Shown here piece after piece: positions 1-8,082 of a stretch of 11,000 nucleotides of DNA (positions are counted from its first letter, which is position 1; every line of letters starts with the position of its first letter). Origin of the DNA: Liolophura sinensis (lineage: Eukaryota; Mollusca; Polyplacophora; Chitonida; Chitonidae). The stretch lies in the NCBI RefSeq assembly GCF_032854445.1, contig NC_088295.1:90993805-91004804 (forward strand), in the 5' to 3' direction. Both the position numbers and the translations under genes were made by a program. Under the pieces are notes generated by a model that worked only from the letters and a program-made list of their open reading frames with translations, did not search any database and was not told the origin of the DNA.

Positions 1-697
1 ACATATGACCGTGGTATTCATGTCGGGTACAAAGTGCAATATACCTGTATACCAATCAGAATATCAACATCGTGCATTTATGCAATAACTCTGTCGTCGT
101 TGCCGCCTATCTGCTAGCTATAGTTGAAAAACTGGACTGTCTCTTCGGAAACGCCCTAATGGACATAAGTTTGACATTAGGAACAAAAATAGAAGATTAT
201 AAGGCTGGTCTAGTGGGAAAATAGTGTACTGAACACTGACGTTGCGATGATAGAATACAGTCAAACAACACCATGGCTAACATGAAGGCTGCTAGAGCGA
301 CCAAGCTTGTCAGAGAAAAATAATAATAAAAAAATGTATCATAAAAAGTGTATAACTGAGCATTCCAAACATTTTTTTTTCTTTCATAGCTGCACAGGGT
401 CAGCTCAGTTGTACGAGTAACATGAAAGAAATATGCATACCGTAACTCACCTAAAACTTACACTAAAATCTTTCTTTTGTCTTTTAGTGCAGGGTTCCAA
501 GTGTGAGATAAGTTGTATCTTGAAGGAACGTTGCGTAATAAAGTGGGGTTTTGTGGCATGGACGAGAATAGCCTCTTTAACTCCTCGATCAAACCGCTTA
601 GGCTGTTTGTTAAGGACTTTCACACTTTTATTAGAGAAGGTGTAACCAGATTCGCAAAGGTGTTGGAATACTGTGGAATAATTGCTACCAGACAAGG
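1..697. other. Unassigned flanking sequence, no supported gene
   Basis: I see no recognisable gene, RNA or repeat in this stretch. A short plus-strand open frame at 513-713 gives a compositionally protein-like 66-residue peptide that runs into the first repeat array, and a pyrimidine-rich tract ending in TTTTAG lies at about 473-487. However, the reading frame has a stop just upstream, it begins with TTG, and I recognise no domain. It could be a remnant of an exon, but nothing here establishes that. Confidence 0.4.
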
Positions 698-1448
698 GTT
701 TGATCTTAGCTAAAGTTGATCTTAGCTAAGGTTTCTGGATGACGCCCTGTGGTTGGTCTTAGCTAGGGTCTGCGGATGAGGTCCAGTGGTTGGCCTTAGC
801 TAAGGTCTCCGGATGAGGTCCTGCAGTTGGTCTTAGTTTAGGTTTCTGGATTGGGTCCTCTAGCGGGCCTAAGCTAAGATCTCTGGATGAGGTCCAGTAG
901 TTGGTCTTAGCTAAGGTTTCTGGATGACGTACTGTGGTTGGTCTCAGCTAAGGTTTCTGGATGGGATCCTGCATTTGGTCTTAGCTAATGTCTCCGGATG
1001 AGGTCCAGTAGTTGGTCGTAGCTAATGTTTCTAGATGAGGACCTGGTTGGTCTTTCCTGAGGTTTCTGGATGGGGCCCTAGCTGGTCTTTGCTAAGGTTT
1101 CCTTGGGGAGGGGGGGGGGGGGGGGGAGGCTATTTGGTCTTTCTGCATGGGGTTTCTATAGTTCATCATAGGTAAGGTTTACGGTTAATTTGTCTTAGCT
1201 AAGGTTCCTCTAGCGGATCTTAGCTAAGCTTTCTTGATGGGGTCCCGTGGTTGGTCTTAGGTAAGGTTTATTCAGGGAGTCCCGTAGTTGGTCCTAGCAA
1301 AGGTTTCTTAAGGGTGTCCTGCAGTTGACATTAGCTAAGGTTTAAGTAGGGATTCCTGTAGTTGGACTTGGTCAGTTTTTACGATAGGGTCCTATCCTAT
1401 TAGCTAAGGTTTCTAAACGGTGTCTTGTAGTTGGTTTTAGCTAGCTAA
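698..1448. repeat. Degenerate ~37-bp minisatellite with CTTAGCTAAG core
   Basis: About 20 diverged copies of a unit of about 37 bp follow one another. Each runs roughly as GGTTTCTGGATGAGGTCC, then a short variable part, then TTGGTCTTAGCTAA. The core CTTAGCTAAG is a perfect 10-bp palindrome and is the best preserved part of the unit. Copies near 1040-1130 are shortened, and one is interrupted by a G-run. Divergence among copies and scattered indels indicate an old array that is no longer being homogenised. No coding frame is maintained. Confidence 0.85.
1105..1129 (+). repeat. G-homopolymer tract inside the first array
   Basis: A 17-G run at 1110-1126 is flanked by GGGGA on the left and AGG on the right, replacing part of a 37-bp unit. 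It is a plausible G-quadruplex former. Runs of this length are also length-unstable and prone to sequencing error, so the exact count should not be trusted. Confidence 0.9.
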
Positions 1449-1561
1449 TTCCCTGTTTGCCTACCTGTAACTTGTTAAATGAAACCCGTGTTGACTGTTA
1501 TCTCCTACAAGACAATTTGTGCGCACTACTGTTTGTAGCTATTTTACCAGTTATGCGCATA

Positions 1562-1897
1562 CAGTTATCATTTATCACATTGTCACCGTCGCTGTGACCA
1601 TCTAAGTGTGAACAGGCCTCAGTAATCTCACTGTCAATGTCGCTGTGACCAGCTAAGTGTGACCAGGGCTCAGTTATCACACTCTCACCGTCGCTATTAC
1701 CAGCTCAGTGTGACCAGACCTCAGTTATAACACGTCAACGTCGCTGTTACCAGCTAAGTGTGACCAGGGCTCAGCAACCACACTGTCAATGTCGCTGTTA
1801 CCAGCTAAGTGTGATCAGACCTAAGTTATCACTCTGTCATCGTCGGTGTTAACATCTAAGTGTGTCCAGACCTCAGTTATCACACTATTAATGTCCT
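1562..1897. repeat. 51-bp minisatellite, ~6.6 copies
   Basis: Six full copies and a partial seventh repeat a 51-bp unit: CAGTTATCACACTGTCA, then CCGTCGCTGTTACC, then AGCTAAGTGTGACCAGACCT. The partial last copy decays into ATGTCCTTTTATATAG. Copies differ by scattered substitutions and spacing is almost constant. Because 51 is a multiple of three, a minus-strand open frame (1498-1680) appears over it, but it covers only two copies and is not supported as a gene. Confidence 0.88.
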
Positions 1898-2176
1898 TTT
1901 ATATAGTAGGCCTAACTCATTTTGTCATTCGTGTTTATATTATTAAATTCGTTTAATAATTTAGGAAAGTTTTAGGGGCATGTTAGGAGTGTAGTAATGA
2001 CTTAGAAAATAAGTCAGGCAGTAGTTTCGAGCGCTCACCTGTGCACTTGCACAGAACGAAGCATACGTGGGATAAACAAAAGCACATGGCCATAATATAC
2101 ATGCCGGTTCTATTCACTTCAGTTCATATTTTTTATTTGTACGTTTCTTCGCTTTATTTGTTATTTTTTCGACGAA
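1898..2176. other. AT-rich spacer between arrays with a hairpin
   Basis: This is unique-looking sequence between the 51-bp and 30-bp arrays. Its only notable structure is a perfect inverted repeat at 1939-1960: ATTATTAAA, a TTCG loop, then TTTAATAAT. No gene or RNA family is recognised. Confidence 0.6.
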
Positions 2177-3945
2177 ATGTGTTGAATTGTGTGTGGCTGC
2201 TAAGGGTTATGTTGAATTGTGGGTGACTGCTAAGGGTTATGTTGAATTGTGGATGACGGATAAGGGTTATGTTGAATTGTGGATGACGGATAAGGGTTAT
2301 GTTGAATTGTGGGTGACTGCTAAGGGTTCTGTTGAATTGTGGATGACGGATAAGGGTTATGTTGAATTGTGGATGACGTATAAGGGTTATGTTGAATTGT
2401 GGATGACTGATGGGGGTTATGTTGAATTGTGGGTGACTGCTAAGGGTTCTGTTAAATTGTGGATAACTGCTAAGGGTTCTGTTGAATTGTGGATGACTGA
2501 TAAGGGTTCTGTTGAATTGTGGATGACTGATAAGGTTTATGTTGAATTGTGGATGACGGATAAGGGTTATGTTGAACTGTGGATGACTGGTAAGGGTTAT
2601 GTTGAATTGTGGATGACTGGTAAGGGTTCTGTTGAATTGTGGATGACTAATAAGGGCTATGTTAAATTGTGGATGACGAAATGGGTTATGTTAAATTGTG
2701 TGTGGCTGCTAAGGGCTGTGTTGAATTGTGTGTGACTGCTAAGGGTTCTGTTGAATTGTGGATGACGGATAAGTGTTATGTTGAATTGTGGATAACTGCT
2801 AAGGGTTCTGTTGAATTGTGGATGACTGATAAGGTTAATGTTGAATTGTGGATGACGGATAAGGGTTATGTTGAATTGTGGATGACGGATAAGGGTTATG
2901 TTGAACTGTGGACGACGGATAAGGGTTATGTTAAATTGTGGATGACTGGTAAGGGTTCTGTTGAATTGTGGATGACTGATAAGGGCTATGTTGAATTGTG
3001 GATGACGGATAAGGGTTATGTTGAATTGTGTGTGGCTGCTAAGGGTTCTGTTGAATTGTGGATGACTGATAAGGTTTATGTTGAATTGTGGGTGACGGCT
3101 AAGGGTTATGTTGAATTGTAGATGACGGATAAGGGTTATGTTGAATTGTGGATGACTGATAAGGGTTATGTTAAATTGTGGATGACTGGTAAGGGTTCTG
3201 TTGAATTGTGGATGACGGATAAGGGTTCTGTTGAATTGTGGATGACTGATAAGGGTTATGTTGAGTTGTGGATGACTGGTAATGGCTATGTTGAATTGTG
3301 GATAACTGATAAGGGCTATGTTGAATTGTGGATGACGGATAAGGGTTATGTTGAATTGTGGATGACTGGTAAGGGTTCTGTTGAATTGTGGATGACGGAT
3401 AAGGGTTCTGTTGAATTGTGGATGACTGATAAGGGTTATGTTGAGTTGTGGATGACTGGTAATGGCTATGTTGAATTGTGGATAACTGATAAGGGCTATG
3501 TTGAATTGTGGATGACGGATAAGGGTTATGTTGAATTGTGTGTGGCTGCTAAGGGTTGTGTTGAATTGTGGATGACTGATAAGGTTTAAGTTGAATTGTG
3601 GGTGACTTCTAGGGGGTATGTTGAATTGTGGATGACGGATAAGTGTTATGTTGAATTGTGGATGACTGCTAAAGGTTCTGTTGAATTGTGGGTGACTGCT
3701 AAAGGTTCTCTTGAATTGTGGATGACCGATAAGGTTTAAGTTGAATTGTGGATGACGGATAAGGGTTATGTTGAATTGTGGATGACGGATAAGGGTTATG
3801 TTGAATTGTGGATGACTGATAAGGATTATGTTGAATTGTGGGTGACTGCTAAAGGTTCTGTTGAATTGTGGATGACGGATAAGGGTTATGTTGAATTGTG
3901 AATGACTGATAAGGTTTATGTTGAATTATGGATGACTCATAACTG
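2177..3945. repeat. 30-bp satellite array, ~59 copies
   Basis: The unit is GTTATGTTGAATTGTGGATG followed by ACTGATAAGG, repeated about 59 times. Only one length change occurs, a 1-bp loss near 2680-2690. The plus strand is rich in G and T and poor in C. Variant units are interspersed: TGTGTGGCTGCTAAGGG, GATGACGGATAAGGG and GATGACTGGTAAGGG. Read in one frame it gives a 10-residue repeat of the form GYVELWMTDK. The frame is broken by the 1-bp loss, by TGG to TAG at about 3119-3121 and by TAA at 3587-3589, so it is best regarded as a non-coding satellite. Internally, 3181-3360 and 3361-3540 are identical. Confidence 0.93.
3181..3540. repeat. Perfect 180-bp tandem duplication (six-unit higher-order repeat)
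   Basis: Comparing 3181-3360 with 3361-3540 base by base, I find no difference, including rare private variants such as TTGAGTTGTGG, GGTAATGGC and GGATAACTGATAAGGGC. A block of six 30-bp monomers was therefore copied very recently as a single unit. This is the early stage of higher-order repeat formation. A misassembly duplicating the block is the alternative. Confidence 0.92.
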
Positions 3946-4258
3946 GAATAAACCTGAAAATACGTAGGATTGTGAGTACAGAATGCAGTTGTGATTTAAC
4001 GTGGACAATTTGCCTAGTGTTGTAGAGATTGCTCTTACATCACTGAATATATTAGACAAATGTATATGTCAACTGGGGCAAATAATCAGTGTTGAACTTA
4101 AAGACTCTAATTTGAAGGTGGGTATGACTGACGGCGTAACGGAGGGTGTATAACATTATATATCTGTGTTGTGCCAGTTTTTGGCCCTGGTCGTCTGCTC
4201 AGAGCTGTAGGAAAACACGCGCATTATACCATGTACAGAATGCATGGACAAAGGCTCG
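3946..4258. other. Unique spacer between the 30-bp and 27-bp arrays
   Basis: About 310 bases hold no recognised gene, RNA or repeat. A long open frame entering the next array begins here at 4146, but with GTG rather than ATG. Confidence 0.5.
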
Positions 4259-5170
4259 CCTGTATGAGACTCATAAATGTACTACCCTGTATGAAACTCA
4301 TAAATGTACATGCCTGTATGAGCCTCATAAATGTACATGCCTGTACGAGCCTCATAAATGTACTACCCTGTATGAAACTCATAAATGTACATGCCTGTAT
4401 GAGCCTCATAAATGTACTACCCTGTACGAAACTCATAAATGTACAACCCTTTATGAACCTCATAAATGTACAACCTTTTATGAGCCTCATAAATGTACAA
4501 CGCTATATGAACCTCATAAATCTACAAACCTGTATGAGCCTCATAAATGTATAACGTTATATGAGCCTCATAAATGTACAACCCTGTATGAGCCTCATAA
4601 ATGTACAACCTTGTATGAGTCTCATAAATGTACTACCCTGTACGAGCCTCATAAATGTACAACCCTGTACGAGCCTCATAAATGTATAACCCTGTATGAG
4701 CCTCATAAATGTACAACCCTTTATGAGCCTCATAAATGTACATCGCTATATGAGCCTCATAAATGTACATGCCTGCATGAGCCTCATAAATGTACTACCC
4801 TGTATGAAACTCATAAATGTAATACCCTGTATGAGCCTCATAAATGTATAACGTTATATGAGCCTCATAAATGTACTACCCTGTATGAGCCTCATAAATG
4901 TACATGCCTGTATGAACCTCATAAATGTACATGCCTGTATGAGCCTCATAAATGTACTACCCTGTATGAAACTCATAAATGTAATACCCTGTATGAGCCT
5001 TATAAATGTACAACGTTATATGAGCCTCATAAATGTACTACCCTGTATGAAACTCATAAATGTACAACCCTGTATGAACCTCATAAATGTACAACCCTGT
5101 ATGAGCCTCATAAATGTACTACCCTGTATGAAACTCATAAATGTACAAGCCTGTATGAACATTATAAAAG
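4259..5170. repeat. 27-bp satellite array, ~34 copies, palindromic core
   Basis: About 34 copies of a 27-bp unit are present: TGTATGAGCCTCATAAATGT followed by ACAACCC or a close variant. I find no insertion or deletion between copies. Each unit centres on the inverted repeat TATGAG-C-CTCATA; variants TATGAAACTCATA and TATGAACCTCATA keep five-base arms. Because 27 is divisible by three, frames on both strands stay open. One plus-strand frame (4146-5306, 386 codons) spells a 9-residue repeat CTTLYEPHK, but it starts at GTG and has no ATG until near its end, so I do not call it a gene. Confidence 0.93.
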
Positions 5171-5513
5171 TGATGCAACAGCTTATAGGTCCATCTACAG
5201 GAGAAATTTAATGCTTTCACTCGTAGATATATTCGCCAATGACTTTCAGCTGACAATCTTCCCACCTCTACTGGCCTGTACGTTTACTGTTATAGCATGG
5301 CTATAATACTGTAGACCCCACTGTATCGAGACCTGGTAACTTAGCCCTGCTTAGTGAGCTATCGAGCTTAAAAATGGGGAATGTTTTAAGCGAGAACAGA
5401 AAATCTTACCAACAAACAATTTACGTATAGCCGCAGTCAGACCAGCTAGAGGGGAATTCGAAGACCCGACCTCATTGGCCATGGGTAATAGTACTTCTAA
5501 AGAGTCATTAGCA

Positions 5514-5533
5514 CCCCCCCCCCCCCCCCCCCC
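5514..5533 (+). repeat. C-homopolymer tract (20 C)
   Basis: Twenty consecutive C are followed by GCCACCCCCG. The minus strand is a long G-run and a potential G-quadruplex. It also creates a polyglycine stretch in a spurious minus-strand open frame at 5351-5563. Its length is likely polymorphic and sequencing-sensitive. Confidence 0.92.
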
Positions 5534-5797
5534 GCCACCCCCGACCATCGAGGGCCAGTTCAATAACTGTGGATGACGATATTATGACTGAATTATTTTT
5601 TGTGGGCTTTTGCAGAAAGCATGTCGTTGAATGACGAAGGGGATTACCAAAAAATATCCAAATATTTAAAGTTTGACAGAAGAACTAAGGTATTTTTCCA
5701 GCATGCATCCATGGTTTTGCGATGGGTAAAATTGTCAGTCTGACAGATCAAAGAAACCGTAACTTAGATGTAGTCTAACTGTTGAAAGATTTGCTTT

Positions 5798-5870
5798 CTC
5801 TGCCTCACACCGGGATTTGAATTCGGATCTCCTGAAGAAATCCAGCACTTTTCCAACTGAACTGAATGGA
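5798..5870 (-). mobile_element. tRNA-like (SINE head) relic
   Basis: Read on the minus strand, the segment has an A-box-like CAGTTCAGTTGG (within 5851-5865) and a B-box-like GAATTCAAATCCCG (about 5811-5824), at roughly the separation found in tRNA genes. No good acceptor stem is visible and the anticodon arm is poor. I infer a decayed tRNA-derived SINE head or tRNA pseudogene, not a working tRNA. No poly(A) or target-site duplication was found. Confidence 0.5.
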
Positions 5871-6287
5871 AATTCCGAAAATCGTAGATACGGTCAAATT
5901 AACAGCATAGAATAGACATCATGTACCCGTTTGTAACAAATACAGACAAAGTCTCCAATTATTGCTGGAATCCATAGATTATTTTGAAAAGGTCAGTTTT
6001 TACAATAAAAAACGCCTTCTTTGTACCTTATCAAATGCAATGTATTAACTGAGGGAATTTCCGTGTTTCATTACTCTATAGAAAGTCGCAATGAAAATTT
6101 TATTCATGCCCTTATATTTACCCATACACACAAGCCAAACTGTGACAGTGTGTCTTCAAAGACCAATTGAGCGCACGCGCATGCAGCATAGCTGAGTGCT
6201 ACCATAAGATGACGGATCGTCCTTGCACTGTCACATCTCTTGTTGCTCGCATAGATGACTCCTCGAGATAGAAGATAGCCTTTCACC

Positions 6288-6348
6288 ATGTTTGCTCTTC
6301 AGCTCCTCTCCCTGACAAACTTTGTGGCTCTCTGCATGACTACTGATC
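6288..6348 (+). CDS. Candidate exon 1: signal peptide
   Basis: Starting at ATG in a good context (CACC before the ATG), 20 codons encode MFALQLLSLTNFVALCMTTD. This has a hydrophobic core typical of a secretory signal peptide. It ends at a near-ideal donor, C|GTAAGT, in phase 1, which is exactly what the next recognised carbonic anhydrase exon needs (joint codon C+TT, Leu). Extracellular targeting agrees with the Cys23/Cys203 pair further down. The link is by phase, position and logic only, with no family-specific residue here. In vertebrate secreted or membrane CAs a short exon with W-x-Y lies between; none is evident. Confidence 0.5.
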
Positions 6349-6371
6349 GTAAGTTGCTTCCCTCATCCAGT

Positions 6372-6383
6372 TCCACGAATGAC
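6372..6383 (+). repeat. Left target-site duplication of the SINE
   Basis: TCCACGAATGAC occurs immediately before the SINE and again, identically, immediately after its poly(A) tail at 6663-6674. A perfect 12-bp duplication is the signature of target-primed insertion by LINE-type machinery. Confidence 0.93.
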
Positions 6384-6662
6384 GGGGCCTCCGTGGCTCA
6401 GTCGGTTAAAGCGCTAGCGCAGCGTAATGACCCAGGAGTCTCTCACCAATGCGGTCGCTGTGAGTTCAAGTCCAGCTCATGCTGGCTTCCTCTCCGGCCG
6501 TACGTGAGAAGGTCTGTCAGCAACCTGCGGATGGTCGTGGGTTTCCTCCCGGGCTCTGCCCGATTTCCACCCACCATAATGCTGGCCGCCGTCGTATAAG
6601 TGAAATATTCTTGAGTACGGCGTAAAACACCAATCAAAAAAAAAAAAAAAAAAAAAAAAAAA
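6384..6662 (+). mobile_element. Full-length tRNA-derived SINE
   Basis: A 279-bp element is inserted in the carbonic anhydrase first intron, about 35 bases after the candidate donor. Its head has a polymerase III A box (TGGCTCAGTCGG, about 6394-6405) and a B-box-like GAGTTCAAGTCC (about 6463). The body contains GGTTTCCTCCCGGGCTCTGC and CACCATAATGCTGGCCGCCG. The tail is TTCTTGAGTACGGCGTAAAA followed by CACCAATC and 27 A. The A-to-B spacing is longer than in a plain tRNA, as in class II tRNA-like heads. The tail resembles a SINE I associate with mollusc genomes; I cannot assign the exact family. It encodes nothing and depends on a partner LINE. Confidence 0.92.
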
Positions 6663-6674
6663 TCCACGAATGAC
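6663..6674 (+). repeat. Right target-site duplication of the SINE
   Basis: The second copy of TCCACGAATGAC directly follows the A-tail and matches the left copy at every base, so the insertion is either young or in slowly diverging sequence. Confidence 0.93.
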
Positions 6675-7240
6675 AATAGTTACAAATGTGCTGTTCGTGT
6701 CAACAGAGATAGTGGATCTATCCACAGATAAATTTAAATAGACCTAAGATAACAAGTTTAAAGTTGAAAGGCATGGAAACTTTTCCGTATATATTAAATG
6801 TTCAGTCAGATCTATGTCTATGTGCAGAGAGAAAATAATGCACATAATAACGACTGATTACCGTAATTATAACACATGTAGTGTACTATTTCAAGAGTGT
6901 TTTGTATATGTACGTGTGATTTATTCCATGTGTTGAATCAAAAAAGCGATTTCAAGGTTCGATTGTGTCTTATGTCAAAGGTATAAAGGTTCTCTTTAAG
7001 CTTTACTCTGTATATCTCTTGAAACAATGTAAACCTGCTAACCATTTTCATAAAACTGGGACGTAGCAATCGTCGTTAACCAAAGATTGAAAGCTGACAC
7101 TGAGCATCTGATTTTCACCGGTGGGTACATGTTTGTCACTGACGAATCTGTTAGCGCGACGGTGTCGCCCACAATGTTAGAGCCGAGGCCCAACAGCCGC
7201 GACAGTCCAGCCCGAGTTGTCCAGAACTGTCCGTCGCGAC
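6675..7240. other. Intron 1 interior, no recognised feature
   Basis: This is presumed intronic sequence of the carbonic anhydrase locus. I searched it for a short exon carrying the W-x-Y motif usual near the CA N terminus and did not find one with usable splice sites. A candidate TGG ATC TAT at about 6714 lies next to an in-frame stop and lacks flanking similarity. Confidence 0.45.
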
Positions 7241-7261
7241 AGTCTTGCCCGTTCTGTCTAG

Positions 7262-7325
7262 TACCTTCCGCCGCTGACGTCGCCGTCTCTGCCCGGTTTC
7301 CTCCAATGCACCATAATGCTGGTTA
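7262..7325 (+). mobile_element. Decayed SINE body fragment
   Basis: CTCTGCCCGGTTTCCTCCAA, followed by TGCACCATAATGCTGGTTAT, closely parallels the body of the intact SINE at about 6555-6590 (CTCTGCCCGATTTCCACCC, then ACCATAATGCTGG). It has a 3-bp insertion and several substitutions. No tail or target-site duplication is visible. It is a relic of the same or a related family, much older than the intact copy upstream. The open frame at 7087-7344 that overlaps it is not a supported gene. Confidence 0.6.
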
Positions 7326-7340
7326 TATATCAGATGTCAT

Positions 7341-7395
7341 TTAGACAGTAGTTTAAAGTAATGCCAGACTCTGAGATCTCCGGTTCAAAACCCAG
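7341..7395 (+). mobile_element. tRNA-like relic (A and B box)
   Basis: TTAGACAGTAGT (7341-7352) resembles an A box and GGTTCAAAACC (7382-7392) a B box. Their starts are about 41 bases apart, close to the tRNA spacing. There is no convincing acceptor stem. Sitting just after a SINE body fragment, it may be the head of a second decayed tRNA-derived SINE. Confidence 0.45.
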
Positions 7396-7477
7396 AATGG
7401 TCTCTGTCAATATTCAGCACTAGAACCATAGCTATATGATAACGATAATACTGGTGTATATTTACATGTATATACAG

Positions 7478-7654
7478 TTTCGGACCCCAGCCTGTGGCCT
7501 TTCAGTTATCCACTCTGTGGGGGTACGAGCCAATCTCCCGTGGATATCTCTAGCGTATCGTTGGAAGATCCGCCTCTGGGTAACATCGCCTACACTAACT
7601 TCAACAAAATGACAAGTTTGCCACTTAAGCTCTTGAATACGGCGAACAAGATAG
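7478..7654 (+). CDS. Alpha-carbonic anhydrase exon, N-terminal part (Cys23, QSPVDI)
   Basis: After the acceptor TATACAG, this phase-1 exon encodes SDPSLWPFSYPLCGG, then TSQSPVDISS, and ends near NTANKI. PLCGG-x2-QSP(V/I)(D/N)I is the classic N-terminal signature of alpha-CAs, and the Cys is the equivalent of Cys23. The usual G-P-x-x-W reads D-P-S-L-W. The usual N-N-G-H at the active site reads N-T-A-N, so the proton-shuttle His64 appears to be Asn. I chose donor ATAG|GTGTGG (phase 1) because it joins the next exon in frame as IAKLSGFDDSLKIQ, which aligns with extracellular CAs. An alternative donor at 7677 with a different downstream acceptor would add a few residues. No stop lies within the exon, and the frame stays open into the intron to 7860. 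Confidence 0.85.
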
Positions 7655-7928
7655 GTGTGGTTATTACACAAGCAATGTACAAGTCGGAAGCTTTATCAAG
7701 GGTACACAACGAAGTTAGACTAGGCGTTCACAGATATCTTGTAATAGAGGTGTCCATACGTTATAAGTGGTCCCCAAAACTAAATTCATCTTCTGAATGT
7801 ATAGTTCAGATCACTGTGAAAAGCTCATCGAGTATTTTTGTAGATTTCGAGTATAGATAACAATGCAAAAAGATTAACTGTTAAATACTGAAAATGTTGT
7901 AACTTTTCATTTTGAATCCTTACCTCAG

Positions 7929-8077
7929 CGAAGCTCAGTGGATTTGATGACTCCTTAAAGATCCAAGATGGCGGATTACCAACCATTTACATCCTTGAAC
8001 AGCTCCATTTCCACGTGGGCTCCATAGATGACATAGGCTCGGAACACAGCATAGACGGCGAATTTTACCCTGCTGAA
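7929..8077 (+). CDS. Alpha-carbonic anhydrase exon with zinc ligands H94 and H96; donor missing
   Basis: From acceptor CCTCAG the exon reads KLSGFDDSLKIQDGG, then YILEQLHFHVGS, then GSEHSIDGEFYPAE. QLHFH contains the zinc ligands H94 (8006-8008) and H96 (8012-8014); Q92 and E106 (in GSEH) are also present. The nearly invariant Trp after the second His is Val (GTG). The exon should end after PAE, matching the next exon's IHF, as in other CAs. The following bases, however, are ATAATG instead of a GT donor. Reading on gives a TAG at 8087-8089 before any alternative GT. One G-to-A change at the first intron base would explain this. A second, weaker acceptor lies 10 bases downstream (after 7938). 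Confidence 0.9.
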
Positions 8078-8082
8078 ATAAT

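Larger units (their letters stand above)
5171..6287. other. Non-coding region upstream of the carbonic anhydrase locus
   Basis: No gene is supported here. It contains a 20-C tract and a minus-strand tRNA-like relic, annotated separately. It may include the promoter of the downstream gene, since a weak TATATTTA lies at 6113-6120, about 170 bases before the candidate start codon, but nothing confirms a transcription start. Confidence 0.45.

Noticed and set aside
2187-3589. Long plus-strand open frames encoding GYVELWMTDK-type repeats
   Set aside because: The frame stays open only because the 30-bp unit lacks a stop in that phase. It is broken by a 1-bp loss and by TAG and TAA, and the first frame begins with TTG.
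4224-4490. Minus-strand and second-frame ORFs over the 27-bp array
   Set aside because: They are mirror images of the same repeat, a consequence of a unit length divisible by three and a palindromic core.
2177-5170. Possible CRISPR array
   Set aside because: Units are contiguous with no unique spacers, there are no cas genes, and the context is eukaryotic.
5351-5563. Minus-strand ORF with polyglycine
   Set aside because: The Gly run comes from the C-homopolymer, and nothing else supports a gene.
5795-5875. Functional tRNA gene on the minus strand
   Set aside because: The internal boxes are recognisable, but there is no good acceptor stem or anticodon arm.
6288-6599. 103-residue ORF as a complete small secreted protein
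   Set aside because: Beyond residue 21 it reads through a strong GTAAGT donor into the SINE. Only the signal-peptide part is credible.
6443-6725. Minus-strand ORFs with polyphenylalanine
   Set aside because: The Phe run is the SINE poly(A) tail read backwards.
7483-7491. One-base insertion in GGACCCCAGC that would restore the usual G-P before x-x-W
   Set aside because: The acceptor phase at 7478 already gives D-P-S-L-W without an indel, and all exon phases then agree. A Gly-to-Asp change is the simpler reading.
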